Shown in pieces: positions 6,571-13,781 of a DNA stretch of 17,839 bases. Source of the DNA: Chloroflexota bacterium (lineage in GTDB: Bacteria > Chloroflexota > Ktedonobacteria > Ktedonobacterales > Ktedonobacteraceae); NCBI GenBank assembly GCA_902810755.1, contig CADDYT010000134.1:1-17839 (forward strand). The letters run 5' to 3'. How positions within the stretch are numbered: position 1 is the first letter of the stretch; each line of letters begins with the position of its first letter. Position numbers and translations under genes: made by a program. The notes beneath the pieces are model-generated. The model did not search any database and was not told the DNA's origin. It was given only the letters and a program-made list of their open reading frames with translations.

Positions 6571-7869
6571 ATGACGAGCGATTTACAGGAGCAGGCATGT
6601 TGGCTCCTACTAGCATTTGAGAGTGGGCTGTCCACTAAGCTGATCAATGATATAGCTATCTCATGGTGTAGGCAGCATAAACGACCACTGCGAGAGTTTT
6701 TCGCTGCTGATATCCAGCAATGGCAGGAAGTATGTCAGCTTGGGGTGAAAGAGTTAGAAAAACTGGAGCAGGCCAGGGAGAAGCGAGTTGGGCAAGCCTT
6801 TCTTGCTGAGCAGTTATCACATAATCAGATTCACTTGTTGACAGTTGTTGATGAACATTACCCTGAGTTGCTTAAATCGGCGCTAAAGCGTAATCAAGCT
6901 CCGCCAGTGCTTTTCTATGTCGGCAATCTGGATGTTTTAGAGCATACTACCATTGCTATTATTGGTTCTCGCAATGCACGAGAAGAGATTCTGGCTTTTA
7001 CTCAAGAAGTGGCGCGATATCTAGCGGAGAATGATGTTAACGTTATTAGCGGTAACGCACGTGGTGTAGACAGAGCCGCTTATGATAGTGCTGTTAGTGT
7101 GAATGGATACACAACTGTTGTTCTGCCTCATGGAATTCGTAAACTGAGTAATGTACAGATGCGTAGCTTACTGCCCTACATTGAAGCTGGTAAAGTGCTG
7201 TTATTAAGTCAATTTCATCCTGATGCTCCATGGACGGTGGGCAGAGCTATGGAGCGTAATAAAGTCGTTACAGCTTTAGCAAAAGCGGTAATCGTTGCTG
7301 AATCAGACATTCATGGCGGCACTTGGGATGGAGCAAATGGAGCATTAGCTCAAAAACGATCTTTATACGTTTGTCAGCCAAAGACTTTTTCTGTACTGCC
7401 GGGCAATAATATGCTTATTAAAAAAGGTGGTCATGCTATACCCTGGCCTACAGAAGATCTAGCGGCTTCTCTTTCACAATTGCTGAATGGGACTTTTTCG
7501 AAGAAACAGGAACAATTGCAAGTATATGAAATGCCCTTACTAAGTGTGGAACAGGTGCATGAAGGGCCGGATATAGACCAGGAACAAATACAGAAGCCCA
7601 TAGCAGTAGAGCAGGAATCAACTGTTGAAGCTTTAGATATCAATCAGGAGCAAGCAGAGGAAACAGTAATGGTTAGCAAGGAACAAACATCAGAACAAGA
7701 AGTTGTTGCGGCAAGCCAAAAGCCAACTGCTAAGGCCAGGAAGCAGAAGAGTGATGCTGTAAAGAAAGAGAAAAGCAGTTCTTCGAGAAAAAAAGAAACA
7801 CAATCTAAAAGGAAAAGAGAAACGCAACCTGAGCAACTATTGTTTTCTGGACTAGAGAAGGATAGCTGA
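6571..7869 (+). CDS. DprA/Smf-like Rossmann-fold protein with charged C-terminal tail (RqlI/PsyrA-like)
   Basis: Predicted 432-aa protein. Residues 1-75 look like the helical N-terminal part of DprA. Residues about 85-295 form the DprA/Smf (SLOG-type) Rossmann domain, with IAIIGSRNA (128-136), SGNARGVDRAAYD (160-172), and MERNKVV (227-233) in place of the canonical RNRII. From about 310 to 432 the protein is low-complexity: Glu/Gln-rich, then Lys/Arg-rich, ending QLLFSGLEKDS. ATG 6571 follows AAGGAGG (6559-6565); a GTG at 6568 is too close to it. The gene lies 25 nt after the RecQ-like stop and its TGA overlaps the next ATG by one base (TGATG). GC is near 45% by eye in sampled lines against well over 60% in its neighbours, a sign of separate origin. 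True DprA loads RecA during transformation. The context here points instead to a partner that binds nucleotide or DNA and restrains the helicase. Confidence 0.87.
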   Translation: MTSDLQEQACWLLLAFESGLSTKLINDIAISWCRQHKRPLREFFAADIQQWQEVCQLGVKELEKLEQAREKRVGQAFLAEQLSHNQIHLLTVVDEHYPELLKSALKRNQAPPVLFYVGNLDVLEHTTIAIIGSRNAREEILAFTQEVARYLAENDVNVISGNARGVDRAAYDSAVSVNGYTTVVLPHGIRKLSNVQMRSLLPYIEAGKVLLLSQFHPDAPWTVGRAMERNKVVTALAKAVIVAESDIHGGTWDGANGALAQKRSLYVCQPKTFSVLPGNNMLIKKGGHAIPWPTEDLAASLSQLLNGTFSKKQEQLQVYEMPLLSVEQVHEGPDIDQEQIQKPIAVEQESTVEALDINQEQAEETVMVSKEQTSEQEVVAASQKPTAKARKQKSDAVKKEKSSSSRKKETQSKRKRETQPEQLLFSGLEKDS

Positions 7870-9275
7870 TGACCACGCTTGACCTGCGCGGGCGCGACCT
7901 GGTGATTATTCCTGATGATGCATTGTTGCGCTTGCCGATGCCGGAACTGTTGCGGGCGCTTTTTGGCGCGCATTTGCCTGCACAGGTGCGCGAGCGCATG
8001 GGGCGGGATAAACGCGGCCTGTTTTTGCGCGCGCTGCCCATGCATTTCGCGGCGGTGAAGCAGGCGCTGCGCCAGCAGGGGACAGAGTTTCGCGTGGCCT
8101 TTGAGGAGCGACCAGAACTACTGTTTGAGATGAAGCTGACGATAGAGCCGAGGCCGTATCAGGAGGAGGCGCTGGGGCGCTGGCTGGCGGAGGGCAGCCG
8201 GGGCGTGGTGGTGCTGCCGACGGGAGCGGGCAAGACGCTGCTGGCGGCGATGGCCATTGCCGAGACGGGCCTGTGGACGCTGGCAGTGGTGCCGACGATT
8301 GATCTGCTGCAACAGTGGCGCACGGCGCTCAGTTCCGCGCTTGCGCTGCCGCAGGAAGAGATCGGCGTCTTTGGCGGCGGCGAGAAGGATGTGAGGCCGA
8401 TTACGATCATCACCTACGATTCCGCCGCGCTCTATCCGCGCGAACTGCGCAACTTCGGGCTGCTGGTCTTCGACGAGTGCCACCACCTGCCCGCGCCGAC
8501 CTACCGGCTGATTGCGGAGTGCGCCTTCACGCCCCTGCGCCTGGGCCTGAGCGCGACGCCCGAACGCAGCGATATGGCGCACGTCGACCTTGACGAACTG
8601 ATCGGCCCTGTGGTCTACCGCCGTTCGCCTACGGAACTGACGGAGGGTCGCTACCTGGCGCAGTACCGCGAGCAGCGCATCGATATCGCGCTCTCCCCGG
8701 AAGACGAGGCGCGCTACGCGGAGCAGCGGCGCATCTACACCTCGTTCCTGCGCCGCCGCCGCATCAGCATCAACTCGCCCGAAGAATTCCAGCAGAAGCT
8801 GATCTACCTGACGGCGCGCGACCCTGAAGCGCGGGCTGCCATGCTGGCGTGGCGCGAGGCGCGCAACATCGCCATGAACGCGCCCGCCAAATATGCCGAG
8901 ATCGAGCGCATCTTGAGCCAGCACGCGGACGATCAGGTGATTCTCTTTTCCGAATACAATTTCGTCGTCGATGAGATCAGTCGCCGTTTCCGCATCCCGG
9001 CCATCACCTACAAGACACCAGCGGAGGAGCGGCGCGCCATTCTGGAACGTTTCCGCGCCGGGCAATACAGCAAGCTGGTGACGGGTCGTGTTCTTAACGA
9101 GGGCGTGGACGTGCCAGACTGCCGCGTGGCCATCATCGTTAGCGGCAACAGCACGAAACGCGAATACATCCAGCGCCTGGGCCGCATTCTTCGCCCCAAA
9201 TCCGGCGAGGCCCTCCTCTACGAACTCGTCACAGGAGGCACCACCGAAGAGGATATGGCAAATCGCCGCCGCTGA
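7869..9275 (+). CDS. XPB/Rad25-like SF2 DNA helicase
   Basis: Predicted 468-aa helicase. Residues 1-90 form a short N-terminal domain resembling the damage-recognition region of prokaryotic XPB proteins. The core has PYQEEAL (97-103), Walker A PTGAGKT (117-123), DECHH (202-206), SATPER (228-233) and a C-terminal lobe ending with QRLGRILRPKSGEALLYELV (about 434-453). These are the hallmarks of the XPB branch of superfamily 2. The protein ends soon after, at EEDMANRRR, slightly short of some relatives. In many prokaryotes XPB is followed by a Bax1/DUF790 nuclease; here a tRNA follows instead. The ATG overlaps the stop of the DprA-like gene (TGATG), so the two are probably translationally coupled. 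GC is high, unlike the DprA-like gene. It may be an effector or accessory of the helicase-DprA module, or only a repair gene in the same operon. Confidence 0.88.
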   Translation: MTTLDLRGRDLVIIPDDALLRLPMPELLRALFGAHLPAQVRERMGRDKRGLFLRALPMHFAAVKQALRQQGTEFRVAFEERPELLFEMKLTIEPRPYQEEALGRWLAEGSRGVVVLPTGAGKTLLAAMAIAETGLWTLAVVPTIDLLQQWRTALSSALALPQEEIGVFGGGEKDVRPITIITYDSAALYPRELRNFGLLVFDECHHLPAPTYRLIAECAFTPLRLGLSATPERSDMAHVDLDELIGPVVYRRSPTELTEGRYLAQYREQRIDIALSPEDEARYAEQRRIYTSFLRRRRISINSPEEFQQKLIYLTARDPEARAAMLAWREARNIAMNAPAKYAEIERILSQHADDQVILFSEYNFVVDEISRRFRIPAITYKTPAEERRAILERFRAGQYSKLVTGRVLNEGVDVPDCRVAIIVSGNSTKREYIQRLGRILRPKSGEALLYELVTGGTTEEDMANRRR

Positions 9276-9344
9276 TGCCTCTCATCTTTCTCCTCTTCCC
9301 ACTGCGTCTTAAGAGCAAAATGTCAGATGCCGCCAAAAAAACCA

Positions 9345-9373
9345 TTGACAGATCGCAAGAGGTATGATACTAT
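9345..9373 (+). promoter_or_regulatory. Promoter of tRNA-Arg
   Basis: A consensus -35 TTGACA at 9345-9350 and TACTAT at 9368-9373 (4 of 6 matches to TATAAT) are separated by exactly 17 nt. The tRNA begins 23 nt after the -10, so a start site near 9380 leaves a short 5' leader for RNase P to remove. Confidence 0.7.
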
Positions 9374-9396
9374 AACACTCGCAAACAACGCATCAT

Positions 9397-9472
9397 GATC
9401 CCGTAGCTCAGTGGATAGAGCGACAGATTGCGGATCTGTAGGTCGGAGGTTCAAGTCCTCTCGGGATCGCCA
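9397..9472 (+). tRNA. tRNA-Arg (anticodon GCG)
   Basis: A complete cloverleaf. The acceptor stem GATCCCG pairs fully with CGGGATC. The D-arm is GCTC-AGTGGATA-GAGC. The anticodon stem ACAGA/TCTGT has loop TTGCGGA, placing the anticodon GCG at 9430-9432. A 5-nt variable region is followed by a T-arm with TTCAAGT in the loop. The discriminator is G at 9469 and CCA is encoded at 9470-9472. It decodes CGC. The D-loop A after GG and the central C of the anticodon fit arginine identity. Most bacteria read CGU/CGC/CGA with an ACG anticodon edited to inosine, so GCG is uncommon. Confidence 0.95.
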
Positions 9473-9475
9473 TTT

Positions 9476-9503
9476 AGCTGCGGCTTTGTAGCCGCAGCTT
9501 TTT
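9476..9503 (+). terminator. Rho-independent terminator after tRNA-Arg
   Basis: AGCTGCGGCT (9476-9485) and AGCCGCAGCT (9490-9499) form a perfect 10-bp stem with a TTGT loop, followed by a T run (continuous T from 9499 to 9503). It starts 3 nt after the encoded CCA. Confidence 0.9.
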
Positions 9504-9620
9504 ATGTAGCAATGAGCGTAGAGCGGTTTTTTGCTTCCCCGGACATCTCCTGTAACTCGTCCCGTATGAATTATTAGAAGTAAAATCACTCGCTTCGGAC
9601 TCAACTATTCAGGAGGTGAA

Positions 9621-10139
9621 ATGGTGTTCCTCAAACGTGTTTTTCCACTATTCATTGTTCTTTTCCTGACGCTGGCCCTCGCCGCCTGCGGTAATTCCAC
9701 TTCTACCGGTAGCACGAGCAGCTCCAGTAGCTCCAGCAGCAGCAGTTCTAGTTCGAATGCGCTGGTGAAGACCGCCAGCGCAACAGTGCAGGGCAAGTCG
9801 GTCACGCTGCTGACCAATGCGCAGGGCATGACGCTCTACTACTTTACGGCTGATAGCGCCACGACGTCTGCCTGTACCGGCTCGTGCGCGCAGACGTGGC
9901 CCCCGCTTTTGATGACCGGCTCCGGCACTCCCACCAGCGCCACCTCGCTGCCCGGCACGCTGAGCGTGCAGACGACCGCTAACGGCAATCAGGTGGCATA
10001 TAACGGCCACCTGCTCTACACCTACTCGGGCGATACTGCCCCCGGCCAGACCAATGGCGAAGGTCTCTTCGGCAAGTGGTTTGTTGCCACGACCGACCTG
10101 TCCGGTGGAAGCTCTACCCCGCCCTCTTCCGGCTATTAA
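9621..10139 (+). CDS. Secreted-repeat (Lipoprotein_15 / COG4315-type) lipoprotein
   Basis: Predicted 172-aa exported lipoprotein. Residues 1-22 form a signal peptide (Lys5-Arg6, then a hydrophobic core) with lipobox LAAC, so Cys23 would be lipidated and anchor the protein outside the membrane. A Ser/Thr-rich linker follows (about 24-46). The rest carries two copies of the short secreted repeat found in COG4315 proteins: one around GMTLYYFTADSATTSACTGS with WPPLL, the other around YNGHLLYTYSGD with GLFGKWFVAT. Their biochemical role is not established. AGGAGGTG just before the ATG gives a near-ideal ribosome binding site. The gene is alone and ends in a strong terminator. Confidence 0.9.
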   Translation: MVFLKRVFPLFIVLFLTLALAACGNSTSTGSTSSSSSSSSSSSSSNALVKTASATVQGKSVTLLTNAQGMTLYYFTADSATTSACTGSCAQTWPPLLMTGSGTPTSATSLPGTLSVQTTANGNQVAYNGHLLYTYSGDTAPGQTNGEGLFGKWFVATTDLSGGSSTPPSSGY

Positions 10140-10158
10140 TGCTCGCTCTCTCGCACCG

Positions 10159-10204
10159 CATCCCTTGCCCTGTCGCTCGTCCGGGGCAAGGGATGTTTGT
10201 TTTT
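10159..10204 (+). terminator. Rho-independent terminator after the lipoprotein gene
   Basis: CATCCCTTGCCC (10159-10170) and GGGCAAGGGATG (10184-10195) form a perfect 12-bp stem with a 13-nt loop, followed by TTTGTTTTT. It lies 20 nt after the lipoprotein stop codon and isolates that gene from the next one. Confidence 0.92.
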
Positions 10205-10287
10205 GGGATGGGGGACAAAGGTAAAGCGTTTCCCGGCAGAAAAACGTGTAGGGATTGAAGTTATTACCGTGAAATCTGGAGGAAGCT

Positions 10288-10815
10288 ATGCAGAAACAGG
10301 GCGAAGAAACTCAACCCGTACACGCAATTTTGAAAGGCGCGCTCGCCGGTTTCACCGGCACCGTTCCCATGACGATCTTCATGCTGCTTACGCAGCGTTT
10401 TCTGCCGAAGGGGCAGCATTATGACTTACCGCCTGAGCTAATTACGAAAGATATCGCGCGCAAGCTTCATGTGCGCTGGCATATGAGCAAAGGGCTGGTC
10501 TTACTCGCCACGCTGGCGGCGCATTTTGGCTATGGCGCGACGATGGGCGCGATCTATGCTCCTATCGAGGAAAGTATCCCTTCCTCCGTTGAAGGACATA
10601 TCCCTCTCTCCGCGCTGCTCCAGGGCATCCTGTTCGGTGTGCTGGTGTGGGCAGTCAGCTATTTTGCCTTGCTCCCTCTGCTCGGTATCTCCGAGTCAGG
10701 TGAACGCGAACCGGCGCAGCGCAACCTGATGATGCTTGCCGCTCACGTGGTCTGGGGATCAACGATGGGCATCACGGCAGGCGCGCTTCTGCCTGCTCAC
10801 GAGATGTCTGAGTGA
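10288..10815 (+). CDS. Four-helix integral membrane protein of unknown function (YagU/DUF1440-like)
   Basis: Predicted 175-aa inner-membrane protein. Hydrophobic segments lie at about 14-35, 68-92, 108-132 and 147-168. Two of them carry a similar motif, AHFGYGATMG (78-87) and AHVVWGSTMG (152-161), suggesting an internal duplication or paired helices. The N-terminal GALAGFTGTVPMT pattern and the overall plan recall the YagU/DUF1440 and DUF6789 groups, but that is recollection rather than a search result. GGAGG about 9 nt before the ATG supports the start. Its last 19 nt overlap the 3' end of the convergent HAD gene. No function can be assigned. Confidence 0.75.
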   Translation: MQKQGEETQPVHAILKGALAGFTGTVPMTIFMLLTQRFLPKGQHYDLPPELITKDIARKLHVRWHMSKGLVLLATLAAHFGYGATMGAIYAPIEESIPSSVEGHIPLSALLQGILFGVLVWAVSYFALLPLLGISESGEREPAQRNLMMLAAHVVWGSTMGITAGALLPAHEMSE

Positions 10816-11291
10816 AAAAACACGCTGGCGGGCATATAATCGACGCCTGCATTTTTTGCCGTCTCCTCATCGACCGGGCGATCTCCCACGTAGAGCGTTT
10901 CGCCCGGCGGGACACCGAAATGCTGCATGGCTTCGAGTAGCATGCCTGGATGGGGCTTGCGGCATGCCTCATTCTCTGCTTCCAGGAACTGCGGGAGTGT
11001 CGCTTTCGGATGCGTATAGCACACGTAGAGCGCGTCCGGGGGGAGATTGGCCTCGCGCAACATACGTTCCAGTTCTGCGTGCAGGGCCTGCTGCGGCAGA
11101 TAGCCGAAAGCTACCCCGGCCTGGTTGGTGGCAATGGCGATCTTCACGCCTTCTCGTTCCAGTTCGTGCAACTTCTGCAAACGCCCCGGCAGCCATTGCC
11201 AGTCGGCAGCATTCTTGCGCACCCGCGCGCCGCTTCTTGTGGTCGTTAGTGTTCCATCGACATCCAGCACAACCAGCGCGTAATGTTTCAT
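10797..11291 (-). CDS. HAD-superfamily subclass IIIA phosphatase (HisB-N/GmhB-like)
   Basis: Predicted 164-aa hydrolase. Motif I is VVLDVDGTL (Asp10 nucleophile, Asp12 acid/base), motif II is ATNQ (Thr56), motif III is CRKPHPGM (Lys112) and motif IV is GDRPVDEETA (Asp137, Asp141). The spacing matches the capless class IIIA group that includes histidinol-phosphate phosphatase and heptose-bisphosphate phosphatase GmhB. The zinc loop of GmhB is only partly kept: CYTH (91-94) and Cys110 are present, but the paired Cys before Cys110 is missing. The substrate is therefore uncertain. The start at 11291 is chosen because the family fold begins right after it. It is the last of three minus-strand genes (MocA-like, TPR, HAD), 55 nt beyond the TPR gene, and converges on the membrane-protein gene with a 19-nt overlap. 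Confidence 0.87.
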   Translation of the reverse strand: MKHYALVVLDVDGTLTTTRSGARVRKNAADWQWLPGRLQKLHELEREGVKIAIATNQAGVAFGYLPQQALHAELERMLREANLPPDALYVCYTHPKATLPQFLEAENEACRKPHPGMLLEAMQHFGVPPGETLYVGDRPVDEETAKNAGVDYMPASVFFHSDIS

Positions 11292-11346
11292 AGCTTTCTC
11301 TTTCCGGTAGAAGATATTCTTATTTAGAGACACGAGGAAAAAGGAA

Positions 11347-11754
11347 TCACAGTGCTTCCAGCCGCCGCCTGCGCTGCTGTGCCTCGAAGTGTTCAGGGTC
11401 GAGCGCCAGGGCGCGGTTGATGGCTGCCAGGGCCTCGGCCTTGCGACCCAGAATGCCCAGCGCCCAGGCTTTACCGTCCCATGCTGGCGCGTAGGCGGCA
11501 TTCAGGGAAATGGCCTGCTCGAAGGCTGCCAGCGCCTGCTCATATTGAGCCAGCATGCCCAGGCAGGTGCCTTTGAGATACCATGCCTCTGCACTGTCCG
11601 CGTGCAGCGCCAGCGAGCGTTCCACTGCCGCCAGCGCCTCGCTGTAGCGGATGCTGGCCGCGAGCTGATGGCTGTAATCGAGCCAGAATGCCGCCTGCTG
11701 TTTCTGTTGTTCTCTCTCATCGCGCTGTTCTGGCTGCTCTTCAGGTCTCTGCAT
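11347..11754 (-). CDS. Small TPR-repeat protein
   Basis: Predicted 135-aa soluble protein. After a hydrophilic Glu/Gln/Arg-rich start (MQRPEEQPEQRDEREQQ), the rest is about three tetratricopeptide repeats, recognisable from the pattern YSEALAAVERSLAL, YEQALAAFEQAISL and KAEALAAINRALALDP with AEAWYLKG and APAWDGKA between. TPRs are protein-binding scaffolds, and no partner is evident beyond its operon neighbours. The start at 11754 lies 17 nt after the upstream stop with a purine-rich GGAAGG before it. A longer frame to 11838 would overlap the upstream gene heavily and adds a Gly/Ala-rich stretch without TPR character. Confidence 0.82.
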   Translation of the reverse strand: MQRPEEQPEQRDEREQQKQQAAFWLDYSHQLAASIRYSEALAAVERSLALHADSAEAWYLKGTCLGMLAQYEQALAAFEQAISLNAAYAPAWDGKAWALGILGRKAEALAAINRALALDPEHFEAQQRRRRLEAL

Positions 11755-11771
11755 TGTCTCTGCCCGCCTTC

Positions 11772-12440
11772 CTATTCCTCCAGCTGCGCCTGTTGCCCCT
11801 GCTGCCAGACGGCTACCACCTGCTGGTATGCTTCCCATGTGTCCACGTCATAATTTACCATTGTATCGCCCACCTCAACGGTGGCCACCTCCTCTCTGTG
11901 CCGGGCCAGCACGCTGCGTCCGCCTTCATCGCCCATCACAGCCATCAATTCGGGAAAGAGGCTGGCCGCGAACAGCGTGGGGTTGCCGCGCCTGCCCTCG
12001 TACAGGGGCGCGACGATACGTTTCCCCGTCTCCTGTTGCCTCGAAATCAGGGCGTCGATGATCTCTGGCGTGACCAGTGGCTGATCTCCCAGCAGGATTA
12101 TTGCCCCGCCGACCTGCATTTCTGCGTCCCTCGCTTGCGTCATCAATACCTCCAACCCGGCGCGCATTGAGGTACTCATGCCTTGCAGGTAATCGGGATT
12201 TTCGACGATGGTGATAGCTGGATGGGCGAGGTAGCTGGCGACCTGCGCGCGCACCGCGTCGGCCTGGTGGCCCAGCACGAGAATAACCGGGCGCGCAGAT
12301 GAGGCCAGCACGGCCTCAAGCACGTGGGCCAGCACGGGGCGTCCGGCAAGCGGCAAAAGCAACTTGTGCCGACCGGCCCCCATACGGCTGGAACTGCCAG
12401 CCGCCAGGATTATGGCCGCAAGTGAACTACTGGTATGCAT
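11772..12440 (-). CDS. MobA/MocA-like nucleotidyltransferase
   Basis: Predicted 222-aa enzyme of the GT-A-like nucleotidyltransferase fold. The nucleotide-binding signature LAAGSSSRMG (12-21) with Lys26 opens the protein. GDQP (118-121) supplies the metal-binding Asp and RRGNPTLF (150-157) the substrate loop. This set is typical of molybdenum cofactor cytidylyl- or guanylyltransferases (MocA/MobA) that convert Mo-molybdopterin to a dinucleotide form. No molybdoenzyme or other cofactor gene lies in the window, so the exact NTP and substrate are open. The start at 12440 has AAGGAG upstream on the minus strand; a longer frame to 12488 lacks that support. It leads a minus-strand operon with the TPR and HAD genes. 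Confidence 0.87.
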   Translation of the reverse strand: MHTSSSLAAIILAAGSSSRMGAGRHKLLLPLAGRPVLAHVLEAVLASSARPVILVLGHQADAVRAQVASYLAHPAITIVENPDYLQGMSTSMRAGLEVLMTQARDAEMQVGGAIILLGDQPLVTPEIIDALISRQQETGKRIVAPLYEGRRGNPTLFAASLFPELMAVMGDEGGRSVLARHREEVATVEVGDTMVNYDVDTWEAYQQVVAVWQQGQQAQLEE

Positions 12441-12559
12441 CGTAATTATCTCCTTTGCCTTACAGAGGGCGTTTTTATGGCATGACATGTCCAGGATAGT
12501 TCTTTATAGCTTTGCCATCCAGGCCGGAAGCCGTCTTGAATGGATATGGTATTCTCTTA

Positions 12560-12568
12560 TGATATAAT
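12560..12568 (+). promoter_or_regulatory. Extended -10 promoter upstream of larE
   Basis: TGA followed by a perfect TATAAT (12563-12568) forms an extended -10 element. No good -35 lies at 17 nt; the nearest TTGAAT (12536-12541) is 21 nt away. A start near 12575 would give a leader of about 77 nt before larE. Confidence 0.5.
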
Positions 12569-12651
12569 GATAGCGTATATCAGAGAGCATAAGCGAGAAA
12601 CATTTCTTTTCGCTTCAGTCATCGCAACGCTGGTCAGGAGATTACGTTAAC

Positions 12652-13557
12652 ATGCCGGATACCTGTTCTGTCAAGGGGAATGATGATACAATTGAGTTCG
12701 TGGCTGCCGATGGAGCCGCCGGTGAGGGGCTGGATGCCGCGACGCGGGCGAAGTACGAGCGCCTGCAGGCTATTTTGCGCGACATGGGATCGGTGCTGGT
12801 GGCCTATTCGGGTGGAGTGGATAGCGCGCTACTGCTGAAGGTGGCGCATGATGTGCTGGGCGAGCGCGCGCTGGGGGCCATTGCCTCCTCACCTGCCTAC
12901 GCTGAAGAGGAGACGCAGGCGGCCATAGAGGTAGCGCGGCAGATGGGCCTGCCCTTGCTCTCTCTTGAGACGCACGAACTGGAAGATGAACGCTACGTCG
13001 CCAACGATGTCAATCGCTGCTACTTCTGCAAAACGGAACTCTTCAGCCAGCTGGAGCCACTGGCAAAGCAGCACAACCTGCGCTATATCGCCTATGGCAT
13101 CAATAAAGATGATCTGGGGGATTTTCGCCCCGGCCAGCGGGCGGCGCGCGAGTTTGGCGTGCGCGGGCCGCTCAAAGAGGCGGAGATGGGCAAACAGGAG
13201 ATACGGGCGGTGGCACGCTGGCTGGGCCTGCCCGTGTGGGACAAACCGGCGATGGCCTGCTTCTCCTCGCGTATCCCCTATGGCAGCAAAGTCGATGTCG
13301 CCACGCTGCAAATGATCTACCGGGCGGAAAAATTCCTGCGCGAGCAAGGTTTCCGCCAGTTGCGCGTGCGCCATCACGGTAACGTTGCCCGCATCGAGGT
13401 CGAACGCTCCGAACTGCCGCGTCTGATCGAAGAAGAGATGAGCCGCACCGTGACCGACGGCCTGCGCAAAATCGGCTACACCTACGTCACCGTCGACCTG
13501 CTGGGTTTTCGCAGCGGCAGCATGAACGAAGGGTTCTTCAAAAAGAAACGCGGCTGA
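12652..13557 (+). CDS. larE: ATP-dependent sacrificial sulfur transferase LarE
   Basis: Predicted 301-aa PP-loop ATPase. The pyrophosphatase motif SGGVDS lies at 53-58. RCYFCK (122-127) and DKPAMACFSSRIPYG (197-211) are conserved in LarE, and Cys203 sits where the sulfur-donating cysteine of the Lactiplantibacillus enzyme lies. LarE adenylates P2CMN (carboxylated nicotinic acid mononucleotide), then adds sulfur to it, building the nickel-pincer cofactor of lactate racemase and related enzymes. The partners LarB and LarC are not in the window. The N-terminal 30 residues are acidic and poorly defined. AGGAGA lies about 12 nt before the ATG. A cysteine desulfurase gene lies about 600 nt downstream and could in principle supply sulfur, but the family is known for using its own cysteine or a bound sulfide. 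Confidence 0.92.
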   Translation: MPDTCSVKGNDDTIEFVAADGAAGEGLDAATRAKYERLQAILRDMGSVLVAYSGGVDSALLLKVAHDVLGERALGAIASSPAYAEEETQAAIEVARQMGLPLLSLETHELEDERYVANDVNRCYFCKTELFSQLEPLAKQHNLRYIAYGINKDDLGDFRPGQRAAREFGVRGPLKEAEMGKQEIRAVARWLGLPVWDKPAMACFSSRIPYGSKVDVATLQMIYRAEKFLREQGFRQLRVRHHGNVARIEVERSELPRLIEEEMSRTVTDGLRKIGYTYVTVDLLGFRSGSMNEGFFKKKRG

Positions 13558-13568
13558 AGCTGCCTGAA

Positions 13569-13721
13569 TTATCCCTGCATAGCTTTCTCTGTGATAAGGC
13601 AAAAGAAGGGAATGAGTATGAGCAGGGTCAGGCTTGCGCACAGGGCGATCACATTGAGCAAGAGCAGTGTATCACCATAGAACCTGCGGGCGTAAGGGTA
13701 CAGGCTGCTAGGCAGGGTTTT
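13569..13721 (-). pseudogene. C-terminal remnant of a membrane protein
   Basis: On the minus strand the frame between TGA at 13724-13722 and TAA at 13571-13569 reads SSLYPYARRFYGD, then a strongly hydrophobic stretch (LLLNVIALCASLTLLILI and on to PFFCLI), ending TEKAMQG. It looks like the last transmembrane helix and tail of a larger protein. There is no ATG near its start and nothing continues the frame upstream. I read it as a 5'-truncated fragment. It could be chance; the hydrophobic run and clean end are the only support. Confidence 0.4.
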
Positions 13722-13728
13722 TCAAACG

Positions 13729-13758
13729 TTGTCAATCATAAACAGGTTATGGTATAGT
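13729..13758 (+). promoter_or_regulatory. Promoter upstream of the zinc-finger and cysteine desulfurase genes
   Basis: TTGTCA (13729-13734) and TATAGT (13753-13758) are separated by 18 nt. Both hexamers match the sigma70 consensus at 5 of 6 positions. It would drive the DUF4258-like remnant, the YgiT-type protein and probably the cysteine desulfurase as one message. Confidence 0.6.
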
Positions 13759-13781
13759 GAGGAAAAATTGGTGTGTTGTAG

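Noticed and set aside
8118..9065. 315-codon minus-strand frame
   Set aside because: It is antisense to the XPB-like helicase, whose complete motif set fixes the true frame.
7869..9275. Type I or III restriction helicase subunit acting with the upstream methylase
   Set aside because: The motifs and length match XPB, there is no nuclease domain, and the methylase is nearly 5 kb away with unrelated genes between.
10797..10815. The 19-nt overlap of convergent genes as a sign of mis-annotation
   Set aside because: Both frames have good family or membrane character to their ends, and short tail-to-tail overlaps are ordinary.
11292..11501. N-terminal extension of the HAD phosphatase
   Set aside because: The extra 70 residues overlap the TPR gene and precede the conserved DVDGT start of the HAD fold; ATG at 11291 is the natural start.
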